A stretch of DNA of 43,535 bases from contig CALKCF010000008.1 of NCBI GenBank assembly GCA_938083505.1, forward strand, positions 1 through 43,535, read 5' to 3'. Made by a program: the position numbers and the translations under genes. The stretch comes from an uncultured archaeon (GTDB lineage Archaea > Thermoproteota > Nitrososphaeria_A > Caldarchaeales > Wolframiiraptoraceae). The notes beneath the pieces were generated by a model that was given only the letters and a program-made list of their open reading frames with translations, did not search any database and had not been told where the DNA came from. Positions 31,806 to 41,582 of the stretch are shown here, one piece after another; position 1 is the stretch's first letter, and the number at the start of each line of letters is the position of its first letter.

Positions 31806-32684
31806 CTACTCTAAGCCGGTCAACTCTTCTAACAACGTTATTAGTGATTGGGTACCATCGAGCCCATGTCCTTTCTGGTCTAGGGCCTTAATAAGCTCAG
31901 CTACCAGGTTGGTGCCAAGCAAAGACAGCCCAAGCCGCTCAGCTACTTCCCGAACGATACGCAGGTCTTTCCGTAAGTGTTGAACCTTAAAGCCCGGTGT
32001 TAAGTCCCGCTTTACCATCCTTGGTCCGAGCATGGTAAGCTGCCAAGAGCTTCCTGCACCTGTGCCAACAACCTCGATAACCTTCTGCTGGTCAAGACCG
32101 GCCTTCTTTGCTAGAAGGAGGACCTCACAGGTTGCGAGTAGGTTAAGGCTGACTGCTATCTGATTGCAAAGCTTTGTGAAAGCACCCATTCCCGGGCCAC
32201 CCATGTAAAAAATTTTATCACCCATGCTTCTGAAAATCGGTAGAGCACGCTCATAAGCTTCATACCTTCCACCAACCATGATTGTGAGTGTACCTGCTTC
32301 TGCAGCCATTGTGCTTCCAGAAACTGGAGCGTCGAGAAAATCTATACCTCTACTTGCTAACATTTTGTGAAGCTCTTGGGATAGATACGGCGAGACCGTG
32401 GACATGTCGATGACAACCATACCTTTCCTGACACCTTCGATTACACCGTTGCTTCCAGCGATGACGGCCTGCACATCTGGATTGTCGGGCAGCATCGTGA
32501 TGACGAACTCTGAATGCTCGGCCACCTCACGGGGCGATGCTGCAGGAATGGCACCTAAGGCTGCTAGCTCCTCAACAGGTTTAGAACTTCGATTATGCAC
32601 TACTAATTTATATCCGGCCTTCAGCAACCTAGTCGCCATAGGCTTCCCCATAAGCCCAAGACCTATAAAACCAACGGAAATCAT
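31806..32684 (-). CDS. 3-hydroxyisobutyrate dehydrogenase-family oxidoreductase
   Basis: NAD(P)-dependent beta-hydroxyacid dehydrogenase of 292 residues. The N-terminal Rossmann motif is GFIGLGLMGKPMA (5-17), the substrate loop DAPVSGS (118-124), and the catalytic lysine is K171 in GAFTKLCNQ. The substrate may be 3-hydroxyisobutyrate, tartronate semialdehyde or succinic semialdehyde; the sequence does not decide. It stands alone, with rpl40e converging on its 3' end. Confidence 0.88.
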   Translation of the reverse strand: MISVGFIGLGLMGKPMATRLLKAGYKLVVHNRSSKPVEELAALGAIPAASPREVAEHSEFVITMLPDNPDVQAVIAGSNGVIEGVRKGMVVIDMSTVSPYLSQELHKMLASRGIDFLDAPVSGSTMAAEAGTLTIMVGGRYEAYERALPIFRSMGDKIFYMGGPGMGAFTKLCNQIAVSLNLLATCEVLLLAKKAGLDQQKVIEVVGTGAGSSWQLTMLGPRMVKRDLTPGFKVQHLRKDLRIVREVAERLGLSLLGTNLVAELIKALDQKGHGLDGTQSLITLLEELTGLE

Positions 32685-32831
32685 TGTGTAAAAATTGCGA
32701 CCGATAGATTTTTAGTTTTTCGGATTGGTAAGCATGAATATTTAGGATTAAAAATGGTACCATTCGAGTTCTCATTCAACGCTCGTCATTAACTTCTAGG
32801 TAATACAAGACCTTTAATCTAAGAGTTCTCT

Positions 32832-33213
32832 TCATCCACCTGCCCTTAACAGACCTAGCTCCACTCTTAGCTTTAGCATCTTGTTGAAGGCATCGTCGCC
32901 AGAGCTATAAGTCTTAATGCTCACTATTGGGGCGGGATCTACTATGGCAAGGCTCCTCCCTGTGCTAAAGCCTGGCAGACTCTTAAAGGGCTTCCAGACC
33001 GTGGAGATACTAACGAGTATCTCAAACTTGTCCTTTTTACCAAAAGACCCTGTAGTCACCTTCACTCTCTTTCTTGACTTCAAAAGTTATACTCAAGTTA
33101 CTCAAGACTCTCTTCACATCTTCGAGTATCGTCTCTGGAAAGAAGAGCGTAATCACCCACTCGTCTATTAGCCTCACATCTACCCCATTTTTAAGACGTG
33201 TGCACCCTTGCAT
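32832..33213 (-). pseudogene. frameshifted small gene of unknown function
   Basis: Two overlapping minus-strand frames appear to be parts of one protein of about 125 residues. Frame A (33037-33213, from ATG 33213) reads VDVRLIDEWVITLFFPETI…LSITFEVKKES and stops at 33037-33039. Frame B (32832-33083) continues with KFEILVSISTVWKPFKSL and VDPAPIVSIKTYSSGDDAF, ending at 32832. The switch point would be in the run around 33035-33050, with a TTTT…AAAAA character, so a sequencing error or a real frameshift is possible. No family is recognised. Confidence 0.45.
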
Positions 33214-33369
33214 AAATCTTTTACAAGTCGTAATGAACTAATCTGACTTTTTAGGTTATTTCCTTTAAAGTCCCTTCATGGGACCTCTTGCTTTCCCAAG
33301 ATATCTTCGAAATCCTTATCCTACATTACGGGCAGACAAACGTGTAGCATCTAACAATATAGTTCTAGA

Positions 33370-33477
33370 TGGGGCCGGTGGGGTTCGAACCCACGACCTC
33401 CGCCGTTTCCCAGCCGTATTAAAGTGCCGTGAGGGCGGCCTTATGCAGAACGTGTCATACCGCTAGACCACGGCCCC
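33370..33477 (-). tRNA. tRNA-Val (CAC) with two apparent introns
   Basis: Minus strand: acceptor GGGGCCG/CGGCCCC, D arm GTCTAGCGGTATGAC, T arm GTGGG-TTCGAAC-CCCAC and discriminator A at 33370. The only good anticodon stem is CCGCC/GGCGG; 29 nt lie between its arms, giving a ~22-nt intron after base 37, and the loop begins C-T-C-A-C, so the anticodon is CAC. A further ~14 nt lie between the D stem and the anticodon stem, best explained as a second, non-canonical intron near position 25/26. Removing both leaves a normal 72-nt tRNA resembling the other two valine tRNAs. Splice points for the short intron are uncertain. Confidence 0.82.
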
Positions 33478-33532
33478 AATACTCGCAGACTATTTTAAGT
33501 TTCCCCTAAATAACTCTTAAAGACGTGAAGTT

Positions 33533-34393
33533 TTAAACTCTCCGTCCAATATTTTCCGGGAACACCTTCTTCTTACCTATGAGGAGCGATGCCGTCAACC
33601 CAAACGCCAGCACAACGCCACCTGCTATTACGAATAAGTTCTTGACCCAAAAGATGTACTCAGGCCTGATAACTTTGCTGAAGATTGCCTCACCGAAGGG
33701 CGTCATAACTACGCCTACGTAAATTGCCATGAATAACAAGAATATCATGATTGAGTTATATAGCAGATCTCTAGGTCTCTCTTTGCCGAAAACCTCAGGT
33801 TTCACGACCATTGCGAGCCTCTCAGATATGATGGGTGCTATTCCTCTGTAAAGTGGAGGCACTAACGAAATTACGAACGGAATCATTGTAACCATCCAGA
33901 ACAGCGTAAGGCCGAGTATCGTAAGAAGCTTCTCACCAATCGTCCACGCTACCCAGTTTGGTACGACAAATGAAAAGTATGCTGTTACGCCGGTCGCTGC
34001 TACGAAGTTCCCGAGGAATAATGATATAACGCTACTGGAAATGAAGGAATTCCACGTCTTACCCTTAGACAGCAACCAACCCAATAAGTAGAAGCCTATG
34101 AAGTTTCCTGGAACGCCAGACATCAAGCTTAAAGCTGGATTGCTCAGGCCGAACATAGCGAGGATAAAGCTGGCCATAAATGTACCTATTGCGGCACCTG
34201 CCCCGGCTACGAAGGGTGTGGAGGTCACTGCAAACAAAGCAGGCACTATAACACCCGGCCTGAAGTGGCCTACACCCCAAGGAGTTGGTATCGGCGAGGT
34301 TGTCGTGATGGCGGCTGCGTAGAGAGCAGCGCATATCGCGATAAGCGCAACGGTCTTGCTTACATTCTTACGACCTTCTTTCTCGTCGGGCAT
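33533..34393 (-). CDS. membrane protein, probable ECF-type transporter S component
   Basis: A 286-residue protein with seven or eight membrane helices after a charged N-terminus. The HFRPGVIVPALFAVTSTPFVAGAGAAIGTF segment resembles the first part of ECF substrate-binding components, which capture vitamins or cofactors for uptake, and SLMSGVPGNFIGFYLLGWL matches their middle helices. It is longer than typical S components (about 180-220), having an added pair of C-terminal helices (FLLFMAIYVGVVM; FVIAGGVVLAFGLTASLL). No EcfA/EcfT genes are nearby. Substrate unknown. Confidence 0.6.
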   Translation of the reverse strand: MPDEKEGRKNVSKTVALIAICAALYAAAITTTSPIPTPWGVGHFRPGVIVPALFAVTSTPFVAGAGAAIGTFMASFILAMFGLSNPALSLMSGVPGNFIGFYLLGWLLSKGKTWNSFISSSVISLFLGNFVAATGVTAYFSFVVPNWVAWTIGEKLLTILGLTLFWMVTMIPFVISLVPPLYRGIAPIISERLAMVVKPEVFGKERPRDLLYNSIMIFLLFMAIYVGVVMTPFGEAIFSKVIRPEYIFWVKNLFVIAGGVVLAFGLTASLLIGKKKVFPENIGRRV

Positions 34394-34485
34394 AATTACC
34401 CATAGGTTACTTAAGTTTAGGTTTTAAAAAACTAACCGAATTAAATTACATAAATTACGTAATTTTAATTTTTGAACACGGTCCA

Positions 34486-35901
34486 TCATCCGCTCTTTGA
34501 CTTATAATACTTGCGAATGTGCTCCTCCTTTATCTTCGTCAATTCATATTCAGGTAGGCTCGATAGTATATCCCAAGCTATTTCCAGCGTCTCGTCCAAA
34601 GATCTGTTCTCCTCGTAGCCTTGCTTCAAGAACTTCTGCTCGAATAGGTCGCCGAACTCCAGATACTTTATGTCTATTGCGGACAGGCCGGATCTTCCGA
34701 CTATCTCCGCTAGGGCCCTTAACTGAACGGCCCTCGAGTACGCTGCGTAAAGCTGATTGGATACATCACCATGGTCTGCCCTAGTCTTCTTCTCAGCGAT
34801 TATTCCGGGCCCCATTAACCTACTTAATGACATTAACACATTTATCGGTGGGTATATTCCCTTTCTGTAAAGTTCTCTGCTAAGAACTATCTGACCTTCT
34901 GTGATGTAACCAGTTAGGTCCGGTATAGGATGTGTAATGTCGTCGCTCGGCATACTTAAGATAGGCATTTGTGTCACGCTACCCTTCTTCCCCTTTATCC
35001 TTCCAGCTCTCTCGTATATCGATGCCAAGTCCGTGTACATGTACCCTGGATACCCTTTCCTTCCTGGAACTTCTTCTCTCGCGGCGCTTATTTCTCGTAA
35101 GCTTTCGCAGTAGTTGGTAATATCCGTCAAGATTACTAGCACATGATAATCGTGCCAGAAAGCAAGGTACTCGGCTAGTGTTAGCGCTATTCTTGGTGTT
35201 ATGAGTCTTTCTATTGCTGGGTCGTCCGCCAAGTTTAAGAAAAGGGCACTTCTGGATATCGCTCCGCTCTTCTCAAGGCTTTCCTTGAAGAATCTAGCTT
35301 CATCGTTCTGAACACCTATGGCAGCAAACACGACCGCGAACTCTTCCTCTTTGCCAGGTACTGTGGCTTGTTTAGCTATTTGTGCCGCTAACATATTGTG
35401 TGGCAATCCAGCACCAGAGAATATTGGTAGCTTCTGACCCCTGACGAGTGAGTTCATCCCGTCTATTGCTGATATGCCTGTCTGTATGAAGTCGCTGGGA
35501 TATTCGCGCCTTTCGGGGTTAATAGGCTCACCGTTAACATCCCTAAATTCCCTCGGTATTGGTTCTGGTAACCCATCAAGCGGTCTTCCGAGGCCGTCGA
35601 AGACCCTACCAAGCATGTCCTCCGACACACCAAGCTCCATAATTCTGCCTAGGAACCTTGCAACAGTACCTTCTACCGAGAGACCTTGTGTTCCTTCGAA
35701 TACTTGGACGACTGCCTTGTCCATTCCAACCTCAAGAACCTTTGCTAAGCGTCTCTCACCATCTTTCGTTTCTATCTCCACGAGTTCATCATAAGATGCC
35801 TTAGTTACACCGTCTATCACCATCAACGGACCTCTTATTTCGCTGATAGTTCCGTAAGTTAGACCAGCCGGTACAGACCTTCTTTCTTTACTCAAGCTCA
35901 T
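34486..35901 (-). CDS. atpB: A/V-type ATP synthase subunit B
   Basis: The non-catalytic nucleotide-binding subunit of the A3B3 head, 471 residues. Conserved segments: [21 protein letters not shown] (degenerate P-loop region), [32 protein letters not shown], and [22 protein letters not shown]. The C-terminal domain with [18 protein letters not shown] is normal. ATG 35901 overlaps the atpA stop (ATGA), so the genes are translationally coupled. Order on this strand is E-A-B; subunit D is not downstream but 13 kb away. Confidence 0.97.
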   Translation of the reverse strand: MSLSKERRSVPAGLTYGTISEIRGPLMVIDGVTKASYDELVEIETKDGERRLAKVLEVGMDKAVVQVFEGTQGLSVEGTVARFLGRIMELGVSEDMLGRVFDGLGRPLDGLPEPIPREFRDVNGEPINPERREYPSDFIQTGISAIDGMNSLVRGQKLPIFSGAGLPHNMLAAQIAKQATVPGKEEEFAVVFAAIGVQNDEARFFKESLEKSGAISRSALFLNLADDPAIERLITPRIALTLAEYLAFWHDYHVLVILTDITNYCESLREISAAREEVPGRKGYPGYMYTDLASIYERAGRIKGKKGSVTQMPILSMPSDDITHPIPDLTGYITEGQIVLSRELYRKGIYPPINVLMSLSRLMGPGIIAEKKTRADHGDVSNQLYAAYSRAVQLRALAEIVGRSGLSAIDIKYLEFGDLFEQKFLKQGYEENRSLDETLEIAWDILSSLPEYELTKIKEEHIRKYYKSKSG

Positions 35902-37685
35902 ATCGTTGTCATGACCTCCTTTGCCATGAGCTTCTCGAACTCGGACTTCATTGTCTCAAGCAATGTATCAAGTTTCTCAACCTCGTCGTTCCTAACTTCC
36001 GACTTAGCCCTGATGAGTTTGAATATTATCGGCATACTCCTTATGCTCTTCAATGGTACGCCCCGTCTAAGGGCTTCCACCGACAGCTTGTGAAACTCTG
36101 CAAAGAGCCTCAGAAGCTTGAATTGCTTCTTCGCGTCGCAATAGGCATCCACTTCGTCATAAACGCTCTGTTGCAAGAATCCTTCCTTTATCATCCTGGC
36201 CACATCTAACAGCAACTTCTCTTCGTCAGGTAGCGCTTCTGGTCCAAGGAGCCTAACTATCTCTAAGAGTTCGTCCTCCCTTCGTAATATAGAATATACA
36301 TAGGACCTGAGCTCCAACCAGTCTTTGCTCACGTGCGACTCCCAGTATACCTTGACTGTGTCTACATAACCAGAATAACTTGTTATCCAGTTGATTGCCG
36401 GATAATGTCTGCTGTAAGCCAAGTTTGGGTCAAGGCCCCAGAAGGTCCTTATGAAGCGCATTGTATGTGTGGTCACTGGTTCCGTGAAGTCGCCACCAGG
36501 TGGGCTGACGGCACCTATCAGCGTAACGCTTCCGACCCTTTCGGGTCTTCCAATAGTCTCAACCCTTCCGGCCCTTTCATAGAACTCGGCAAGCCTGCTA
36601 GCAAGGTAGCTTGGATAACCCTCTTCAGCTGGCATCTCCTCGAGCCTACCACTTATCTCCCTGAGCGCCTCGGCCCACCTACTTGTTGAGTCCGCAACCA
36701 GAAGCACATCGTAACCCATATCTCTATAGAACTCTGCCATAGCGACGCCTGTGTATATGCTGGCTTCCCTCGCGGCCACGGGCATGTTGCTCGTATTCGC
36801 TATCAAGGCTGTCCTTTCCATAAGTGGTCTTCCACTGTATGGGTCTGTTAGTTCCGGGAATTTTGTCAAGACTTCTGCCTCTTCGTTCCCTCTCTCACCG
36901 CAACCAACATGAAATATCACATTAGCATCGCTCCACTTGGCTAGGTTGTGTAGTATAACGGTCTTGCCCGTACCGAATGCCCCGGGTATACACCCGGTTC
37001 CTCCCTTCGCTATCGGGAAGAAGGTATCTATGACTCTTTGACCCGTGATGAGCGGTACCTCCGGGTTAAGTCTCCTTTTGAAAGGCCTTGGTGTTCTGAC
37101 AGGCCAGCGATGGTACAACTTTATCTCCTCACTCACCCCACCTTTAGATAGTACCGCGATAACATCCTCAAGTGTGTAGTCCCCCTCTTCCGCTATGCTA
37201 ACGACCTCTCCGCCTTTGCTATTAGGCGGCACCATTATCTTGCACTCGATCAAGGGCGTCTCTTGGACAACGCCTACGAAATCCCCTGGACTGAGCACAC
37301 TCCCTTTCTTTACGAGTGGCCTAAACCTCCACTTTTTCTCAAAGGGCAGTGGAGGGACGTGGACACCTCTCTTCACGAACGGTCCGACGGTAGAGGCAAT
37401 CCTGTCTAGGGGTCTTTGAACTCCATCATATACACTCCCTATTATTCCAGGGCCCAGCATGACTGAAAGTGGTTGTCCGGTACAATAAACAGGCTCTCCT
37501 GGCGATAGCCCGCTCGTGTTCTCATAAACCTGTATGAAGGCCGTGTCGCCACTCAGCCTTATTATCTCGCCTATGAGTCTCTCCTCGCCTACGTAAACCA
37601 TCTCGTACATCTTCGCGCCAAGCATACCGTCTGCCTTTACCGCGGGTCCTGCAATCCATATTATCCTACCTTTTTTGACTTCCAT
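35898..37685 (-). CDS. atpA: A/V-type ATP synthase catalytic subunit A
   Basis: Catalytic subunit that makes or hydrolyses ATP at the head. It has the P-loop GAFGTGKT (235-242), the non-homologous insert typical of A/V subunits (about 110-200), [12 protein letters not shown] with the catalytic glutamate region, [29 protein letters not shown] and the [10 protein letters not shown] loop. Translation most likely begins at ATG 37685 ([10 protein letters not shown]), which has GGTGGG upstream; a longer frame opens at 37709. About 595 residues, the normal size. No intein is present, although archaeal atpA is a common intein site. Confidence 0.97.
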   Translation of the reverse strand: MEVKKGRIIWIAGPAVKADGMLGAKMYEMVYVGEERLIGEIIRLSGDTAFIQVYENTSGLSPGEPVYCTGQPLSVMLGPGIIGSVYDGVQRPLDRIASTVGPFVKRGVHVPPLPFEKKWRFRPLVKKGSVLSPGDFVGVVQETPLIECKIMVPPNSKGGEVVSIAEEGDYTLEDVIAVLSKGGVSEEIKLYHRWPVRTPRPFKRRLNPEVPLITGQRVIDTFFPIAKGGTGCIPGAFGTGKTVILHNLAKWSDANVIFHVGCGERGNEEAEVLTKFPELTDPYSGRPLMERTALIANTSNMPVAAREASIYTGVAMAEFYRDMGYDVLLVADSTSRWAEALREISGRLEEMPAEEGYPSYLASRLAEFYERAGRVETIGRPERVGSVTLIGAVSPPGGDFTEPVTTHTMRFIRTFWGLDPNLAYSRHYPAINWITSYSGYVDTVKVYWESHVSKDWLELRSYVYSILRREDELLEIVRLLGPEALPDEEKLLLDVARMIKEGFLQQSVYDEVDAYCDAKKQFKLLRLFAEFHKLSVEALRRGVPLKSIRSMPIIFKLIRAKSEVRNDEVEKLDTLLETMKSEFEKLMAKEVMTTI

Positions 37686-37729
37686 AAAACGCCCACCACT
37701 TACCAACATCGACGATTTATATTAATATA

Positions 37730-38332
37730 TTATTCAGCGGTAAGTAGCTTAGCGACTTCCCTTCGAAGAAGCGGCCTTAGACGTCTCAGCCTTCCTTCAA
37801 CTGTGTTATCAAAGACTTTCTTCCCATCCAGGCTGCTAACCTTTAAACCCGCTCTACATTCTATCGGTTCATCGCTGACATATACCTTAAAGCCCGTATT
37901 TTTAGAAACTTCGTCGACCAGTTCCTTCAGTATGTTCATGCCCTCTGCGTTCGTCCACACTTTTGCATCACTTCCCACGGCGTTTATACCCTCAAGAAGT
38001 AGCCTCCTCATGATCTCCTTGTAATCCGGCATAGTCGAGGCGTGTCTTAACTTTTCCATGGCACGCCCTATGGCCATGTTAACGTATTCTTCGATGAGTG
38101 TAAGCATCTCATTCCTAGCCTCAACCTCCGCCATGCCCAATATCCTAGATCTCTCGAGTTCCGCCTGCCTCTTGGCCGATTCTATTATTTCCGTAGCTTC
38201 AGAGTCTGTCTCGTGCATCTTATTATCTAAAAGTTCCATGGCATCCTTCTCGGCCGAGTCTAGCAGAGAAAGGCACTCCTTCATGGCATCCTCCGCGACC
38301 TTTTTGATAATTCTTTCCAAGGCGTCTGACAT
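37730..38332 (-). CDS. atpE: A/V-type ATP synthase subunit E
   Basis: Peripheral stalk subunit of 200 residues. The N-terminal half is a long charged helix with right-handed coiled-coil spacing (VAEDAMKECLSLLDSAEKDA; IIESAKRQAELERSRILGMAEVEARNEML, a recognisable subunit E segment). The C-terminal domain contains DAKVWTNAEG and PIECRAGLKVSSLDGKKVFDNTVEGRL, matching the conserved xGGxxxxxxDGxxxxxNTxxxRL motif that binds the head. First gene of the E-A-B operon. Confidence 0.93.
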   Translation of the reverse strand: MSDALERIIKKVAEDAMKECLSLLDSAEKDAMELLDNKMHETDSEATEIIESAKRQAELERSRILGMAEVEARNEMLTLIEEYVNMAIGRAMEKLRHASTMPDYKEIMRRLLLEGINAVGSDAKVWTNAEGMNILKELVDEVSKNTGFKVYVSDEPIECRAGLKVSSLDGKKVFDNTVEGRLRRLRPLLRREVAKLLTAE

Positions 38333-38442
38333 AACTTTTCAGACAATAACGGCTCTATTCCGGGTATATAAATTGATACGTCAACTGCAACGATGAAGGG
38401 AGGGCCTTCCTTGAAATACAGAAAAATATAAAAAGAATTATT
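38333..38442. promoter_or_regulatory. divergent gap between atpE and the archaeosortase gene
   Basis: This 110-bp gap should hold promoters for both directions. Toward the plus strand, AAAAATATAAAAAG lies just before ATG 38443 and may be part of the promoter. Toward atpE there is an AT-rich block (GGGTATATAAATTG, about 38361-38374). Neither start site is proven. Confidence 0.4.
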
Positions 38443-39024
38443 ATGGTAAAATTTTATTTGATTTTGACAGGAGAAAGAGGTTATGCCGTACTTATTATAG
38501 CCGCGTCGTTTACCCTTATGATTATGCCTTTTTATATTACGTTTAATGAGCTTCTCACGGAGATCATAAAATCGATCGGTTTATGGTGGTTCATAGAGGC
38601 ATACATTGCACCACTCGTGGCACATCTTGCGGCATCTATGCTGAGCCTTTTCGGATTTAATGTTACATTATCGGGCCCACTCATTTACCTAAATGCGCCA
38701 AGCGGGGCGGTAGCTTTATACATAGCTTGGAACTGTATAGGCTGGCAGAGCCTTGTTATATTCTCTGCCATATCCTACCTCGTTCTCAAAGAGTCGCATC
38801 TTTCCCGTGTCGAAAAGTTTACAATGTTATTTTTAGGTTTTCAGGGAACGATTTTAGTAAACATACTTAGGATAGCACTCGTGGCTCTTATAGCGATATA
38901 TTTTGGGAAGGGTCCGGCCATAATATTCCATGACTACTTTGGTAGCTTCCTCACGTTCGGTTGGCTCACGCTCTTCTGGTTCATAAGCACACGCACTGGT
39001 GGTGAGAATGTTGCAGGTACTTGA
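38443..39024 (+). CDS. archaeosortase (exosortase/archaeosortase family transpeptidase)
   Basis: An integral membrane cysteine protease/transpeptidase that recognises C-terminal sorting signals and swaps them for a membrane anchor. The 193-residue protein has about six helices. The family's catalytic triad is visible: Cys98 in AWNCIGWQS, Arg143 in NILRIAL and His163 in FHDYFG, each in the expected place at a helix end. Its 3' end overlaps the start of a large glycosyltransferase gene by 26 bases. By analogy with ArtA and its PGF-CTERM targets, it should process surface proteins; the likely signal here is a PEN-type one on the neighbour. Exact subfamily not assigned. Confidence 0.9.
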   Translation: MVKFYLILTGERGYAVLIIAASFTLMIMPFYITFNELLTEIIKSIGLWWFIEAYIAPLVAHLAASMLSLFGFNVTLSGPLIYLNAPSGAVALYIAWNCIGWQSLVIFSAISYLVLKESHLSRVEKFTMLFLGFQGTILVNILRIALVALIAIYFGKGPAIIFHDYFGSFLTFGWLTLFWFISTRTGGENVAGT

Positions 39025-41461
39025 GCTACTGCCATACGTCAGCCTAGCTTTTGGTTTACTTTTCTTTACGTATGCACTAAGATACTATCTAGCGCTGGCG
39101 TACACGGCATATATACTTTTCAGAGGGCGCAAATACAACAACTATGGAAAAAACGATTTCCAAACTAATGGTGGTCTAAAGTTAAGAAATTACGCGAACG
39201 GTGGCACGTCTTCCTACCCTTTTTTTAACGGCAACCACTTTCCGATGGTGAGCATACACATACCCCTATACAACGAGGAAAGGGTTGCGGCGAGACTAAT
39301 GGAAGCCCTCCTTTCATTAGAGTACCCAAGATACGAGGTAATCGTCGTGGACGACTCGACCGACTCGACACCCGTTATATTAAAGCGTTATGAAAAAGAC
39401 CCACGCGTGAAGATAATACATAGGCAGAATAGGAGCGGCTTCAAAGGTGGAGCGTTACGTGAAGCGCTCAAAATTATGAGCGATGAGGCTGAGTACGTCG
39501 TTGTATTCGATGCAGACTTCATACCACCGAAGGACATAATCCAAAGGTTGCTTAGCGAGTTCAGCAACGCATACAGCAACGCCAAGTTTGATGAGAAGAA
39601 AAACGGCAAAAACTTACGTAAAATATTAGACGAACTCTACAACTCAAGGGAAATCGTCGCGGTTCAAGGCTACCAGTGGCACGTCCTGAACGCTTCTGAG
39701 AACTGGATAACGAAGGCCGTGAGTGCTGAGTACGCGGGCAACTATTTGGTTGAGAGGTTATTCGTGAACAGTTTGATGCTAGGCGTACGCATGATATCCG
39801 GCAGCGTCTTTATGATAAGGGCTGACATACTACGCCAGTATGGCTGGAGGGACAGCCTGACAGAGGACTGGGACTTGACGCTTAGGCTTTATCGTGATGG
39901 TTACAAAGTCAGATACACCCAGCTGGCAGCCGCACCTGCCGAGTGCCCTGCCACCCTTACGTCGCTAATTAGACAGAGGGCCCGATGGGCTGAGGGCCAC
40001 ACGTTTGCCGTGAAGCGTTATTTCATGGAGATACTTAGGAGCAAGTTCTTATCTTTAAGGGAGAAGTTGGAGTTTCTCTACTTATCTCCGTACTACCTCA
40101 GCAGCTTATTCCTCATACTTGGGACAGCCTTATGGTTGACTGCGGAACTCTTGAGGGTAAAGATACCGTTCTGGACCTCGACTTTTGGGTGGTCGCTACT
40201 AATTACCAACATGATGGCCATACCACTCGTCAACCTGACCGGTCTGTGGCTAGAGTACAGAGCTTCTAAGCATTGGCATGGAGCCTTCACCTTCATCCCG
40301 CTCATGCATGTCTTAGCAATATTCCAAGCAGTAGCCGCGCTTAAGGGACTATTCGGTAAAAAGGAGTCCGCTTGGTTCAGGACACTGAAGACTGGGAAGA
40401 TTACTGAGGGCATCTTTGCGTATATCACGAGAATCCTTAAGGGCAGAAGACCTACGAAGAAAAGGTCAGGGATAGTATCTTGTGCGATCCTATCGCTCCT
40501 ATCCTCCTTCTTGGCCTACGCCCTCATTAAGCTCCTAATGAAGAGCGCTGAGGAGTCTGGAAGGATACCGCAGCCAGCCGAGTACGCCATCCTGATGGCC
40601 AGCATATCCGTGGGAATCACTACACTCGTTTGGTTAATGAGTCGAGGTACCCGAATAGGGGGCATGATGCCCAAGCTACTCATAAGCATCGCCGTCATGG
40701 CATCCTCCTACGTTCTCTTGAGACTTCTCTTCGGCGCGGAGTCCTTTACGTTCTATGAGTTTGCCTCTGCCATGACATCTGCTTGCTTGGGAATGTGCCT
40801 CTTCTATAGTTCAAGGTTCAGCCCAAATGCCTTCGCGTTGAAGAAGGCCGGCATACTCTTCGTGATGGTGTCGTTCATGCTTCTCTTGACATTCCAGCCG
40901 GTGCAGCATACCCAAGCTTATGTGCCCCAAGAGACCCTGTACCTTTATCCTAACGGTACTCACATACCGCCTCCTTATGGTATGATGAGTAATAGGCTGC
41001 CTGAAGGGTTCCAAATTTTGTGGATAAGAACGTTTTATTGGAAGTCTACGTCAGCCTATGACTTCACTCCGCAGGACAAAGGAACCTGGGTCTTTCACTT
41101 CGCTGGGAAAAACTCACCAAATCAGTTGGAACTTAGAGTTGGTGTTAGGGTTTATGTCTCGAACGACCCCGAAAGTCCTCCGTCCAAGCTTATAAAGATA
41201 GGAGAAGCATTCTTCACAATAACAGAAATAGATGAATTTGATATAGATGTCCCAATAGAAGTGAATCCTCCGGAGTGCACCGGCTGCTACATATTCCTCA
41301 GTTTAACACCATTTGGACGGGTAGAAATGTACACAGGATATATGAAAAAATACACATACCTCGTGATACCGGAGAACTTTCTGGCATTCATGCCGTTCGC
41401 ATTATTGCTACTGCTGGCCAGAAGAGCATTCCGGAAACCAAGGCAATTAGTTCATCATTGA
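38999..41461 (+). CDS. large membrane GT2 glycosyltransferase with an external C-terminal domain
   Basis: An 820-residue processive-type GT2 enzyme. After an N-terminal helix, the catalytic domain shows VVDDSTD (117-123), VFDADF (169-174), TEDWD (289-292 region) and the QxxRW motif QRARW (326-330), as in cellulose- and hyaluronan-synthase-like enzymes. Several helices follow (about 365-450 and 490-625). Residues about 630-790 form a beta-rich, probably extracellular domain starting after a helix ending in QHTQA. The protein ends in IPENFLAFMPFALLLLLARRAFRK, a signal-helix-basic tail layout like PEF/PEP-CTERM sorting signals. It overlaps the archaeosortase gene, so it may make surface glycan and itself be a sortase target. 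Starts at GTG 38999 or ATG 39008. Confidence 0.85.
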   Translation: MVRMLQVLELLPYVSLAFGLLFFTYALRYYLALAYTAYILFRGRKYNNYGKNDFQTNGGLKLRNYANGGTSSYPFFNGNHFPMVSIHIPLYNEERVAARLMEALLSLEYPRYEVIVVDDSTDSTPVILKRYEKDPRVKIIHRQNRSGFKGGALREALKIMSDEAEYVVVFDADFIPPKDIIQRLLSEFSNAYSNAKFDEKKNGKNLRKILDELYNSREIVAVQGYQWHVLNASENWITKAVSAEYAGNYLVERLFVNSLMLGVRMISGSVFMIRADILRQYGWRDSLTEDWDLTLRLYRDGYKVRYTQLAAAPAECPATLTSLIRQRARWAEGHTFAVKRYFMEILRSKFLSLREKLEFLYLSPYYLSSLFLILGTALWLTAELLRVKIPFWTSTFGWSLLITNMMAIPLVNLTGLWLEYRASKHWHGAFTFIPLMHVLAIFQAVAALKGLFGKKESAWFRTLKTGKITEGIFAYITRILKGRRPTKKRSGIVSCAILSLLSSFLAYALIKLLMKSAEESGRIPQPAEYAILMASISVGITTLVWLMSRGTRIGGMMPKLLISIAVMASSYVLLRLLFGAESFTFYEFASAMTSACLGMCLFYSSRFSPNAFALKKAGILFVMVSFMLLLTFQPVQHTQAYVPQETLYLYPNGTHIPPPYGMMSNRLPEGFQILWIRTFYWKSTSAYDFTPQDKGTWVFHFAGKNSPNQLELRVGVRVYVSNDPESPPSKLIKIGEAFFTITEIDEFDIDVPIEVNPPECTGCYIFLSLTPFGRVEMYTGYMKKYTYLVIPENFLAFMPFALLLLLARRAFRKPRQLVHH

Positions 41462-41582
41462 GGTAGAAAAATTTTCGTGTATGATGAACTAATATCCATA
41501 GATTCTGAGTTCTCCAGAAGTGAAACGCATACTTATTTTTAGAGTTTTCTCGGAACTCAAAATGGTTTAAAAGCTTTTCGGA

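Noticed and set aside
33370-33477. tRNA-Pro (GGG) reading of this tRNA
   Set aside because: A CTGGGAA loop exists in the insert, but no anticodon stem pairs around it, while CCGCC/GGCGG pairs fully around the CAC loop.
35898-37685. Intein in atpA
   Set aside because: The P-loop region and flanks are continuous and the total length is normal.
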